NCBI GenBank assembly: GCA_016748015.1
Contig: JAAOMT010000439.1
Coordinates: 371,170-435,169, forward strand
Source: Geosiphon pyriformis
Taxonomy: Eukaryota; Glomeromycota; Glomeromycetes; Archaeosporales; Geosiphonaceae
DNA: 64,000 bases
Direction of reading: 5' to 3'
Below are positions 32,300 to 43,533 of this stretch, piece by piece. Made by a program: the position numbers and the translations under genes. Below the pieces are notes generated by a model that was not told the DNA's origin, did not search any database, and saw nothing but the letters and a program-made list of their open reading frames with translations. The stretch's first letter is position 1. Each line of letters opens with the position of its first letter.

Positions 32300-34975
32300 T
32301 TAGTTTTTCAATTATAATTTATTAAATCTAACATGGCAATCTGCTTTTAAATAATTTTGTCTATTACAATAGTAATAATTATGTGTTTCTTGTTGTCATA
32401 GTTGATTTAGTAATAATAATAATAATAAACACAACTGATTTTAAAATTAATTGGAATTTTTTGGATTGTTATAACATTGAAAAAACTAATAGATTGCTTG
32501 ATTATTAATTAAGTATCTCTCAATTTTTTAATTAATGACTTTACCAAATTGTTTTAATTTGGTATTTAATTCAAATAATCAGTTTATTACTAAATTTACA
32601 GCTTAGACATAGTTGGTTTCAAGTTCAACTAATTTAAAATCTTGGGCATATGTAACTGCATCTTGAAGAGTATTTAGGTACAATGAACATACTTATTATA
32701 GCAAACTGTTATATAAACCACAAATAAATTGGTTTAAAATCTGTAGTGCTGTAAAGTACTTAATGTTGTTACCAGAGGTTTTTGGTCTTTTTTCTTGAAT
32801 ATTATTAATGTTGATTTGCTGTGAATTTACATTCTCAGAAAGTAGTTGAACCTCCAGTAACTTAATTTATCTTCAAATTATCTTCTATAATTTGAACTGC
32901 TGGGCTTATAAGTAGAATAGCCAATTCCTTGCCAGTTACTTTATGTAGTTACATTGTAGTAAATATCAACTTTTTTCTAAGAATTGCTTGTCTGAAAGCT
33001 CACTAAAATGTGTAGTTATTTTGCTGTAAAAGTCAACTTTTCTACAAGAATCTTATCTGTAGGCTACCTTAATGATTGTAATAAAAAAAAAATAAAAAAA
33101 TAAAAAAAAATAAAAAAAATAGAATTTTATCAAGGGAAACGTTTTCTATTTAGGCCTAAAGTCACTAACAAATTACTGAAATTGGTAGCTAATTAATTTC
33201 AAAAATGTTAGTTGTGTTGAGAAAATTTTAAGTGCAATACTCAAAGAATTTGGTTTTTGAATATTTTAATTTTTATTTGAATGTGTAAAAGATAATTTGT
33301 TCTAATTAAGATATCTAAAATAAGATAATATGTTAAGATACTATAAGAAGATATATTTTCTTGAAGAGAGAAGTTTTTTTTTTATACAACTTGTTATAAT
33401 ACTAATCTTTGAACTTGCACTTTTCTCTTTGCTTTAGTTTTAGTAAACTAAAGATATATTTCGGCAAACTACAAGTTATTTTACTGAACTATTGATTATT
33501 TCGGCAAATTTTTATTAATTTGACTATGTTAAATGGTTTAGGGTATTGTGTAATTTGTTCATCTTAATTTTTATAGTACAAATCAAATTATTAATTGAGT
33601 AATAATATTTGATAATTTGATTAAATAATAATAAGTAATAATCGAAATAATAATAATATATGCTAATTAATAATAAGAATTATGAGGGTAATTTCATGCT
33701 AATTAATAGCTAAAATTCTACTGGTAATAATGTCAACTGCTTGAATTTAGTGCAGATTCTTGTAAAAGTGTTTTAAATAAGTAGTAACTGCTTCTGTATT
33801 ACTTTGTTTAATTATGATAAAACTAGTTAACAAGCAATTAATAATAATATTATTATTGAAATATTGCAAAAACCTAGTTTTAAACTTGTTAAAAATTTGT
33901 GGTTTGTTAATCAAGCTCTAATATTACAAATTGGCAGTATTCTAAAGAAAATATGAAACAACTTAAAATGCTTTAACATTATTCCATCTGTTGGCTGTAA
34001 TAACTTTTGTCATATTATTTAGCTATGCTTATGTATTGTTATTTTTGTTGGTAAATTTTTCAAGTTTTGTAATTGGTGTATAAGTCATTAATGCAAGTTA
34101 TTGTTGTTGTAATTGTTGAAGAATAACAATTGGTGCCACTGGTAATTGATTAATTAAAATAACTAAAAGTAAGTTTTGTTAAATAAAGTTTGAATTGTTC
34201 AGATTTTGCTAAGTTTAAACAATCAGAGTTTGGACTTTTGGGTTATTTGGAATTGAGTTTTGATTATTTTTTTTCTGATTACTGTTTTTTTTTTGGATTA
34301 ATGTCTGTCTAATTACTAATAAATCCAAAATTTAGTTAAGAAAATGGTAATCAAAGTTCTAATAATATTGTTAATTACAATTTAAATTCTTTAAAAAAAT
34401 TGTTGTAAGTTCTTAATATTTTAGTTTTTTCTTAATTGTTTTGAAATAGTACTTGTGATAATAATGTTTTTGCTGTAAACATAACTGTTAATATTATTTG
34501 GATGGTGTTTCCAGATATATAATAATATAATAAGTAAATAAGTAAAACAATTTTTGGTTTTTTTTAAGTAAACAGTTGTATTTTCTTTGGTATTTTTGCT
34601 GGAGTTTGTGATTTTTCTTTTTTTTTGTTTATAAAGATAATAAAAAATCTCTGTTGAGTGTAATTTTTAATTTTTTGATTTATCTCTGTAATTAATAAGA
34701 TAAACAAATAATTTTGTAAAAGCATAATGCTTTGGAGTAATTTACTTTAAGAATTTTTAAAAGTGGCTTTTAAATCTCCTTGGTCTTTCAAATAGGATTT
34801 AATTTTTTTGTTGATGTAGTAATTGAAAGCTGATTTTGCTGGCCAATAATTATTTGTCAGTTTAAGATGAATTTGATAGTGTTAAAATAAGAATTTTGCA
34901 AATTTTAAATGATTTTCTCCTATAATTTTCTGGTCTGCCACTTTTCTTGATGGTTGATGTTAGTGCTAATTCTTT
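32300..34975 (-). pseudogene. gag: gag of copy C, split by a solo LTR
   Basis: The right part (34975-33730) corresponds to the gag N-terminus and middle, and the left part (32766-32300) to the region before the knuckle. The knuckle reads YYYCNRQNYLKADC at about 32380-32335: the first Cys is replaced by Tyr and the His by Tyr, both transition changes. The solo LTR 32767-33729 separates the two parts. Confidence 0.6.
32767..33729. mobile_element. Solo LTR in the gag of copy C
   Basis: The segment starts TGTTACCAG and ends CTGGTAATA (decayed from CTGGTAACA), giving 9-bp inverted ends. It is flanked by ATGT at 32763-32766 and 33730-33733. Removing it rejoins the gag sequence of copy C in line with copies A and B. 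It is 963 bp, has an A-rich run (33080-33122), and no coding sequence. It resembles the other LTRs only at its ends, so it is a separate subfamily; orientation is not determined. Confidence 0.78.
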
Positions 34976-35005
34976 GTTAAATTATACCTTACAAGGAGCA
35001 CCAAA

Positions 35006-35281
35006 TATTACAAGTAATTATTTGGATTGCTAAAACAAATAACAAATTTGTAATTTGGTGCTTAATAGTTAGTAATATTGATAATATTAGTAATTTTTGA
35101 AGGTTTTAGAGTTTGAAAATTTTGGTTGAGTCTTTTGTATAATGAACAGAGTTTTAATTAATGATTTTTTTCATGAATTTTTTTTTAGTGTAATAATCAG
35201 TTTATTTTGACAGTTATGCTCTTCTAGTAAACTATCCTTAAATTTTTTACTAGACTATCCTTAACATTAAATACTTAGTGC
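35006..35281 (-). repeat. 5' LTR of copy C, inner fragment
   Basis: It begins TATTACAAGTAATT (plus strand), preceded by the primer-binding region (minus strand TTTGGTGCTCCTTGTAAGG at 34987-35005). It stops at the sequence CTTAGTGC, where element D starts. It aligns with the first third of the 3' LTR. Confidence 0.8.
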
Positions 35282-36124
35282 TGTTACTCATAAAATATAG
35301 AAATCATATTAGTATATAAATTAGCCAATTAGAAGTAGATATAGTAAAATAGAGAATTCCAGGATTTCTCTTAAAGAAATTGCAGAATTCCAAAATTACA
35401 GAATTCTTATATAAAAAATTGCAGGATTCCAAAATCTCAGGATTTTTTTTGAGGAATTGTAGGATTCCAGAAATTTCAGAATTCCTGGTGTGAAGAATTA
35501 AAGAATTTCAATTATGTATATATAGCAGTAGTGTTAGAAGCAAAAGAGACATTAGAATTCCACTTTTTAGTTAGTATCTATACTTTTACATTATCAATAA
35601 ATATTCTTATTGATTATATCAATCTAAATATTTACTATTAACACTTCATATTGATAATAATCTATACTTGACTACATTGGAACAATAGCTCTTAATTATG
35701 GCTATTGACAGAATACTAACTTAATTGCTTAGGCTTCATTTTCTGTATTTTTTTTTATTTTTTTTATTTTTTTTTGTTGTTTTTTGTTGTTTTTTGTCAT
35801 TTACTAATTGATTAAGGATTAAGTACTAAGTTATTGACATTAAGGATTGTCTGGTAAAAGACCCCAAATGAGAGAGTAAAACACTTAAAATTAAGGATTA
35901 CTTACCAGAAGATTGCCAGCCACCAAACCAAGAAAAGGATTGATAGAATTGCAATTCTGGAAGGCTACTAAAAACCACTATTGAATCTTTGTTTATTATA
36001 CAAAGAACTCAATTAAAACCTTCAGATCACCAAAACCTTCAGATATTACCAATAAGATTAGCTATTAAGCACCAAGTTACAGGTTTGTTATTTGATTTGA
36101 GACTTCAAATAATCACTTATAACA
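35282..36124 (+). repeat. 5' LTR of element D
   Basis: It runs from TGTTACTCAT to ACTTATAACA. The U3 array of CAGGATT/GAATTCC units lies at about 35355-35500, followed by a TATATA-containing stretch (ATTATGTATATATAGC, about 35512-35527) that may be the promoter TATA region because it lies just before the probable start of R. Confidence 0.85.
35512..35527 (+). promoter_or_regulatory. Candidate TATA box of the LTR promoter (element D)
   Basis: TATATATAG-type sequence follows the U3 array and is kept at the same place in every related LTR (for example 38768-38780, and on the minus strand near 8135 is lost, but near 14850 and 9195 it is present as TATATATAC). Conservation in independently decaying copies suggests function; there is no direct proof. 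Confidence 0.45.
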
Positions 36125-36137
36125 TTTGGTGCTTCTT

Positions 36138-37262
36138 ATGAAATCTAATCTAACAGAAAACCAGTATCAACAGCAATCATCTAAGACAGTGGCAGAATCT
36201 GAAGAAATAAGGACAAACCACTTGGAATTTGCAAAATTTTTATTCTAACATTATTATACCCATCTTAAATTAACAAATAATAATTGGCCAGCAGAATTAG
36301 CTTTCAATTACTATGTTAACAAAAGAATTGTATATTATTTAGGAGGCCAAAAAGATCCAGAATCTATCTTCAACAATTTTTTCAGTGAACTATTCCAAAG
36401 CACCACACTGCCACAGAATTATTTATTTGCACCACTAATTACAGAAATAAACAGAAAAATTGAAAAATACACCAAACAAAGATTCCCTATCATTTTTGCT
36501 GATGAGGAAAAAGGAAGATTACAAACACCAACAGAAATTCCAAAACAAATACAATTACTTACTTGGAAGAAACAGAGAATTAATTCATCTGCTAATCTAT
36601 TATATTATCACATACCTAGAAGTATCATCAATATAACATCCATAGGTGCATCCACCACAAATATGACAACATCATTAAACAAAATTCCATTCCAAAGTAA
36701 ACAAAAGAAAGCAGAGTTACTAAGAACATATGATAATTATTTTAAGAGATTTAAATCGTAATCCCCAATATGATCAGGAGTTTAATCACCACCACCACAA
36801 CCAGATTTTGAAGCCATTAGTTTTTGGAAAATAACCAACTCCAAAGAAGAGAAAAACAGTAATCAAGAAATTAATAAGCAAAATTTGATTCCAGAAAACC
36901 TGGAAATTTGAACCCCAATCATTCCAACTTAGCAAAATCAGAACAATTTAAATACCACTTCTATTGTTTTCCAAAACTTACTTCCAGTAATCATAATCAA
37001 TCTACTACCAGTTCTACTAATTGCTAAACAGCAACAACAACAGTCACAATCACCACTTTAGCAACAACTGCAACAGCAACTTCAATCACAACTGCAACAA
37101 CAATTACCATTAGCACTAATGGCATACACACCCATCATCAAAATTGAGAAATTCACCAATGAGAAGGATGACATTCAAGTATGGCTCAATGACATGAAAA
37201 AAGCCATCACAGCCAACAGATAGAATGACATTAAAGCATTATAGGCAATCTCATATTTTCTA
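36138..37262 (+). pseudogene. gag: Truncated gag of element D
   Basis: An ATG at 36138, 13 bases after the LTR, starts a gag whose N-terminus (VAESEEI, then NHLEFAKF) aligns with copy A. The reading continues through FNYYVNKRI and LPQNYLFAP with occasional stops, then a Q-rich segment (about 37030-37110), then FTNEKDDIQVWLNDMKKAI (about 37150-37210). Just after AISYFL it switches to integrase sequence at about 37262-37275. The knuckle is therefore lost. Confidence 0.75.
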
Positions 37263-37274
37263 TAAAACATTACA

Positions 37275-37660
37275 CAAACTACACTATTTGAATTAATATA
37301 TAATAGAACAGCAATAGTATCAATTAAAATAGAAGTCAAAACATATCTAACAGAATCAATAACAAAAAAAAATTTCTAAAAAACATTGTTAAGAAGAACA
37401 TATGACTTAATAGAAACATTAGAAAACAAATGGCAAAAAACAGCTGATAACATTCAAAAGTCACAAAAAAAACAAAAAAAAAGACACAATAACCAACTAC
37501 CAAATAAACCAATTGAATTCAAAATTGAAAACAAAATACTTTTACATTGTACCAAAACAGAAAAACAATGGAGTAGAAAATTTGATCTCAAATGGGACAA
37601 ACCATTTCACATAAAAAAAATTCTAAGAAATAAAGCTTATAAATTAAAATGAAACAACAA
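37275..37660 (+). pseudogene. C-terminal part of integrase (element D)
   Basis: The open frame 37386-37652 reads LLRRTYDLIETLENKWQK, then PIEFKIENKILLHCTK, QWSRKFDLKWDKPFHIKKIL and AYKLK. This is the C-terminal integrase domain of Ty3/gypsy elements, with the KxxPK/xWxGPF-type segment. The preceding part (LFELIYNRTA) corresponds to the end of the catalytic core, (F)xLVYGR. No HHCC domain or catalytic D,D,E remains in the element. Confidence 0.75.
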
Positions 37661-38510
37661 AATCTTAGCCAAAGCAGTATATGGTGATCGACTAAAATTA
37701 TACTATAGTATAACATTATTATTGACCAATAATATTCTACAATTGGGAGTACAAAGAATACTAGTTCAATCAGAAGAAATTCTATGAGATCTAGAACCAA
37801 TAATAATCATCAACATAAACATATCAAATTGAGATATTAAAACTCTGTATAAAGAATTAGCATGTGACAAAAAATATCAGAAAAATGAAAATTACCAACA
37901 ACATTTACACACTGGCACAACAATTCTTCCAACTGATTCAACAACAAAATATAGAAATCACAATTAACCAATAAACTATTTGATATAAAGATACAAAGAA
38001 GAGATACCAAGACAAAGTGCAGAGAAAACCAGAGAATACTATTAACAAAATAATTACAAAAGTAAAGTTAGCAATAGAAATACAAACAAAAGTTACACCA
38101 TACCAAGAGCTGACCAAAAAAACTTGAAATTGATAAATACAACAATTTTTAAGAAACTTTTGTTATTTTTACTTAGGACAACACCTAAATATTCAGAATT
38201 TATATACAGATAAAACAAAATAATTATTTGACACAACAATACTATAACAACTTGAACAATTTGTGAAAAATAATAATTTAACTATACAAGCATGGGCTAT
38301 ATATTGATTACAAATTGGATTCCAAAACCGACCAGAAATATTACTCAATCCAGAAATAGATACAGTTACCACTAATCAAATAAGTAAAATAATCAATGCT
38401 TAATTTGAAAAATTACAGTTCAAAATAACACAAGTAATTCTAGAAAAAAAGTTCAAGATATAATTTAATTTGAAGAGTTAGAAGAGTTAGGAGATCTTAA
38501 TAGAGCTTAA
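37661..38510 (+). pseudogene. Post-integrase C-terminal extension (element D)
   Basis: Sequence continues collinear with the family for about 850 bp, with fragments such as DLEPIIII, ELACDKKYQKN, AWAIYWLQIGFQNRPEIL and LLNPEIDTVTTNQISKI in one main frame, broken by many stops. The last fragment aligns with the intact frame at 1-272. Its presence in a minimal element may mean that it holds something needed in cis or for packaging, or that the deletion simply ended before it. Confidence 0.5.
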
Positions 38511-38512
38511 TA

Positions 38513-38529
38513 TTAAAAGGAGAGAATAA
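38513..38529 (+). other. Polypurine tract of element D
   Basis: TAAAAGGAGAGAATAA immediately precedes the 3' LTR start TGTTATTC, the expected site of plus-strand priming. Confidence 0.65.
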
Positions 38530-39372
38530 TGTTATTCATAAAATATAGGAATTATATTAGTATATAAATTAGCCAATCAGAAGTAGACATAGTAAAATAA
38601 AAAATTCCAGGATTTTTTTTAGAGGAATTGCAGGATTCCAGAATTACAGAATTCTCATATAAAAAATTGTAGGATTTCAGAATTCCAGAATTTCTCTTGA
38701 GGAATTGCAAGATTCCAGGAATTCTAGGATTTCTGGTGCAAAGAATTGAGGAATTAAGAAATCTCAATTATGTATATATAGCAGTAGTATTAGAAACAAA
38801 AGAAATATCTGAGTTCTACTTTCTAGTTTGCATTCATATATTCACACTATTAATAAATATATTTATTTAATTATATAAATTAAATTGTTTACTATCAACA
38901 TTTTATGTTGATAATAATCCATACTTAACCATATTAGAATAATAGCTCTTAATCATAACTATTAATGAGATACTAATTTAATTGTCTTGGCTTCATTTTC
39001 TGTATTTTCTTTTATTTGTTTTATTTTCTTTTGTTGTTCTTTGTTGTTTACTAATTGATTAAAGATTAAGTACTAGGTTATTGATGTTAAAGATTGCTTA
39101 GTAAAAAACCTCAAGTAAAAAGATAAAACACTTAAAATTAAAGATTATTTATCAGAGAATTGCTGGCCACCAAGCTGAGAAAAAAATTGATAGAATTGCA
39201 ATTCCAGAAGGCTACTAAAAACCACTATTAAATTTCTGTTTATTATACAAAAGACTTAATCAAAACCTTTAAATCATCAAAATCTTTAGATATTACTAAT
39301 AAAATCAGCTATTAAGCACTAAGTTATGGATTTGTTATTTGATTTGAAACCCTAAATAATTTATTTGTAACA
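38530..39372 (+). repeat. 3' LTR of element D
   Basis: It has the same length as the 5' LTR and ends TTTGTAACA. The first 89 positions differ from the 5' LTR at nine sites, every one a transition and none an insertion or deletion. Confidence 0.85.
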
Positions 39373-40025
39373 ATGTTTAATTTTTTTAATTAATTAATAA
39401 ACAACAAAGAAACAAAACAAAATAAAATAAAATAAAAAAAACAAAAAAATAAAAGAAAATAAAAGAAAAAATTAATATTTCATTAATAGTCATAATTAAA
39501 AATTATTGGTCTAGTATAAATAAGTATTAGATTCTATCAACATAGAGTGTTGATAGTATAAAATTAATTAATATTGCTTAATTAAGTAATAACAACATAA
39601 ATTTAGGTAATAATTAATATTTTATTAATATATGATTTGATTCTATTTTAAGATATAGAAAACTACTTTTTGAAAGAAGGAGTATTATATAATTAATAAT
39701 TCTAATTGATTTGTTTCAATTAATTCTGTCTTTTCTGTTTTTAATACTCTTACTATATATACATATTTTTTGTTATACAAAATTTCATTTTTTTTTAAAC
39801 AATGTGCCCTATTTTTTCTAACAATATGCTTATTGCTAAGTAATATGCCATGATTTTCTAACAATGTGCTTATTGTTGAACAATATATCATAATTTACTG
39901 ACAATGTGTATATTGCTGAGCAATATGTCATAATTTTCTAATATTGTGCTCACTTGTTAAGTCTTATTTTTTTATTAATCTATTTTTTTATCTGTTTTTC
40001 TATTTGTACTTTTCTATAAGTAATA
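39373..40025 (-). repeat. 5' LTR of copy C, outer fragment
   Basis: It resumes the LTR right after element D (ATGTTTAATTTTTTT matches the GTGCTTTAATCTTT of copy A) and runs to GTAATA at 40025. It holds a degenerate AGCAATGTG-type array at about 39795-39955 and an A-rich tract at 39410-39475. Confidence 0.75.
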
Positions 40026-42345
40026 GTAAATCTTATTAGTATTTGGGAATTTTTTTCTCCATTGAAAGTTTTTTTAAGCCTAGTTTGGCCAAGACCCATT
40101 TAGATGTCAGATTTTTTACTAATGTAGTTTTGAAAAAAGCAATTTTGGATAAGCAATTTTGTTATTTGCTCTTTATTGTTTTACAGTTTATAGTTGATTA
40201 TTGTATACAATTTAGTTTTATTTCAGTTAATATCTACCACAAGTGAGATGTTTTGATTAGAAAAAATTTTAGATTAAAGATTGGTTTGCCAAGAGATTTC
40301 TTTAATAAGACTTTGTATTATTTACTGCTGTATAGCTTGAAATCTTTTAAACAATTACAGACTGAGAAAAAAATGACTGCAGTAGTTTTGTTTGTCAATT
40401 CAGAGAAAATACTTGGCTAGCTTTTTAATTATCATTTTTTGGATTTGTAGGCTTTGGAATGAACTCTAAATAATTCTTTGTAGTATTTTGTTAGATTGAG
40501 AGTCAATTTTGTAAACAATTTTCTTGCTAGTGTGGTTAGAATCTTTTAAAAGAATAAGATTTCTTTGACAAACAACTTGTTACAGATTTTTCATAGTCTG
40601 GGCAAGTTTTTGATGTTTAGTATTTTAGGGAAAAAAACATATTACAATGCAATAATTTCTTTAAAATGTTTTAGGATAGCTTTTGATAACAAACTTTTAG
40701 ACAAACATAATGTTTAATGTCTTAAAAAATGGTTTATTGTTAAAAAAGACTGGACTTAAGAAGTTTTGTTTATCAGAGTTTTAGTTTTTTTGAGTAAAAA
40801 AAGATTGGATGTCAAGACCAAATTAAAAGTAATGGTTTCAAAATTTCACAACATCTTAAATTTAAAAAATTTTGAATTAGTTAAAAATTTTTTGTATAAA
40901 ATTTGAACTAATGCCTTTAAAATATACACAGATAGTTTCTTTAAGAGTTTGAGTTTATTGAAAATAGCTAGAAAGAGGGTGGTTTTTTTTGAATATAAAT
41001 ATAAAAATAGGTGTTGGAATTTTTGGAATGTTATTTTCTACAATAATTAAGCTGTAGATTGTAATTTTGGCTTTGAAATGCATTTTTTTTTTAAGCATGA
41101 TGATTTTGTATCTGAACAGTCAAACAACTATTGATGTATGCACTTAGAAACTTGGTTTGTCTAAGTTTGACTTTTGTAATTGATGCTAAATAAAGAAATA
41201 TTATATTGTTAATTTGGTAAAAAACAAAAATTTAAAGATAGTTTGGTCAAAAGTTAAAAGCTATTTAAGTGTTTTTAGTAATATTTAAGCTAATGAGCTG
41301 ACTGAAACTGCTGTTAGTGCATCTATGTTTCTTTTTGTTGAGATTTTAAAACATTATTTGGTGGCTGATAGTATGACTGTCTCTGATAATATGTGTTATT
41401 TTGTTCAGAATATTTATAAGACAATTGTTGATGTGTTTTAAAAAACCAGTTCTGGTGCCAAAATTATTGTTAAATTCCTTGTTTGTAATATTAATTGGAT
41501 CTAAACAGCTTTGGTCTAACACTCTAACTCTCATATGCTTGCTGGTTTTATTGGTTAGACTACAATCAATCTTAAAACTTATATATTAAAGACTATAGAA
41601 GATTACTGGTGGCTTTTTGTAAGAAATTGTATAACAGATTGTATTTGAATGTATTGTGCTTGTCTTGTAGTAAGATGAAATTTTCAGATTATTTGTTTAT
41701 ATGTTCAGAAAATGTAAACTGCTAAAGAAAATTAATACTGAATTATGTCAAATTTTGGTTATTTTTAGCTATTAGAAAAGTGTTTTTGTCTTTATCTGTG
41801 TTATAGTCTCTGTTTTTGTGTCTTATAGATATTAGATTATATATAATACTATATAGAAACTTTGTTATAAAGAATTGGCTTGAAAATACTTTGGTAATGT
41901 TTGATAATAAGAAGAGTGCAATTTTAGTACTAGTGGATTTTTTCTGCCAATTGGTTAATTTTTACTGTAAGGAAGTATGATTGGTAAGAGGTAAGCTTAA
42001 GTATAAAACAAAGAAGACTAGTTTGGTAAATAATATTGGTGTGGTGTCTGCAGTAGTCCACAATTTGTGTGTGAGTTTATCATATAAAGTGGTTTATATG
42101 TTGGGAGTTACTGAATCAATTGTGATGAGTTTTGGTAGGTGTTTGTCTTGTGCTTTTTTTTTTGGTATTAGTAATGTTCTGTTTGTACATATAAGTGCAT
42201 AATATTGTCTGGATTGGCTCAAGTAGCTGGTCATATGTAGTAAGCACATGAGTTGTATTTGGTTAGAATTACTTAGTTTAATTCTGTACATTAAATAGTA
42301 ACTGAACTGTACTTGTTAAATAATAATATTAATAAAAATTATTAT
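40026..42345 (+). pseudogene. 5'-truncated LINE (RT thumb, RNase H, C-terminal region)
   Basis: From about 40032 the sequence aligns with the complete LINE at 47441-54165, beginning inside ORF2 at the segment that reads YLGIF there (SKPSLAKTHLDVRFF here). It continues through the RNase H with a (V)KSYLSV-type stretch near 41250-41290 and the C-terminal region to about 42200, then a 3' UTR ending near 42345 in an A-rich tail. Every frame is broken. Its left edge coincides with the end of copy C, so C probably inserted into it or later rearrangement removed the 5' part. Confidence 0.8.
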
Positions 42346-42715
42346 TTGTATTGTTATAATATGTATAATCTTAAAATATTTAATTATTATTTCATGTTCA
42401 AATATTAAAGTGATCATAATTTATAAAAGTCTTTAATGTTAAAAAAATATGGCCATTTTTTATCAATTATTATTGATTATTGTATTTGTTTTATTAAAAT
42501 AAAATATGCTATAAACTTATTAAATATTTATAAAAATTATGATATAATAAAAAATAAAACCTTTCTGTTGTTTATTATTTGTATATACTTGTTGCATTTT
42601 CAAAATGCACTTTGCTTTCAAAAGTTACGTATTTTTTAATTAGATAATAAGGTAATACAAAGATCTATTAATTTCAATCTGGATTGAATTTGATTACTCA
42701 ATCCACTACCTTGCT
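42346..42715. other. A+T-rich spacer between LINE remnant and condensin gene
   Basis: A+T-rich sequence with no feature I can support. A 67-codon open frame at 42436-42639 has biased, low-complexity composition and no recognisable motif. The last 60 bases are the 3' flank of the condensin gene; I see no clear AATAAA signal on the minus strand there. Confidence 0.6.
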
Positions 42716-43498
42716 TTAACGATCCCCCATTTCGGGAAAAATGCAGAGTTCTGCTAAATTCTCGTCGCCTATAATCCTTAAATTTTTTTCATTAGCCAAA
42801 TGTAACAAGCAAATAAAACAAAACGAAACCGAGATATCTTTCATCTTGCGTTCTGGATAAATCTTTTTGAGATCCTCAATGATTTCCGTGAATTTCTTCT
42901 CGGCTTGAACGAGTCCACTATTGGTAACATGGTTTTTTGTTGCCCCTGCAGACGTCGAAGAATTTTTAAGGGTCTAATTGAAAACGTAGAGGCATTTTGT
43001 GGTTAGATTTTACGTTGATAAATCCATGTATAACTCAATCCGAAAGATTTTACAATAATCCATGTATTTTTTTCAAGACTTTACCTTGTCGGTTTCATCA
43101 AAATCGGTTAATGTTTTCCATATATTTTCTTTCAACTTCTTGACATCTATACGTTTTGCTGTTTTCGCATAATTTACGAAAGTAGGCTTGTTTCGTTTAG
43201 AATGCGAAACCAATTGATCAACATAATCCCCTTCAAGATCATCTTCTGTCGCATATTCATCCCGGAAAAACGTTTCGCCGCCGGTAGCCATTGCTGGAAT
43301 TGGTTTAATATTTGCGATTTTTTCAATTGGAACCCCTTTTTGAAGAACTAAGTCATTATATTCAACTCACTCATATCCGGGAACGATGCTTGATCATCTT
43401 CTATCGCGTCTTCACGATCCTCTCCCCAAAAGTGTTCATCTAGCCCTGCTTCCTTATTGCCTATGAAAAGAAGAAGAAGAAGAAGAAGAAGAATAATA

Positions 43499-43533
<35 letters not shown>

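Larger units (their letters stand above)
35282..39372 (+). mobile_element. Internally deleted Ty3/gypsy element D inserted in the 5' LTR of copy C
   Basis: Two LTRs of equal length (843 bp; 35282-36124 and 38530-39372) enclose only 2.4 kb. The interior has a primer-binding site, the first part of gag, then directly the end of integrase and the C-terminal extension, then a purine tract. Protease, cysteine-rich module, dUTPase, RT, RNase H and most of integrase are missing. The flanks are GTGC (35278-35281) and ATGT (39373-39376); copies A and B suggest the target was GTGC, so the right copy has decayed by two transitions. It would need proteins from a full element to move. Confidence 0.88.
23856..40025 (-). 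mobile_element. Ty3/gypsy LTR retrotransposon copy C, with three nested insertions
   Basis: A 3' LTR (23856-24665) and a split 5' LTR (35006-35281 plus 39373-40025) bound a gag-pol relic in the same order as copies A and B. Nested inside are a Tc1-like transposon (25173-26463), a solo LTR (32767-33729) and element D (35282-39372). Without them the element is about 9.8 kb. Flanking tetranucleotides ATAA (23852-23855) and GTAA (40026-40029) differ by one transition and may be the decayed target duplication. This is the most degraded of the three large copies. Confidence 0.8.

Noticed and set aside
42436-42639. 67-codon plus-strand frame near the condensin 3' end
   Set aside because: Low-complexity A+T composition and no recognisable motif; probably chance.
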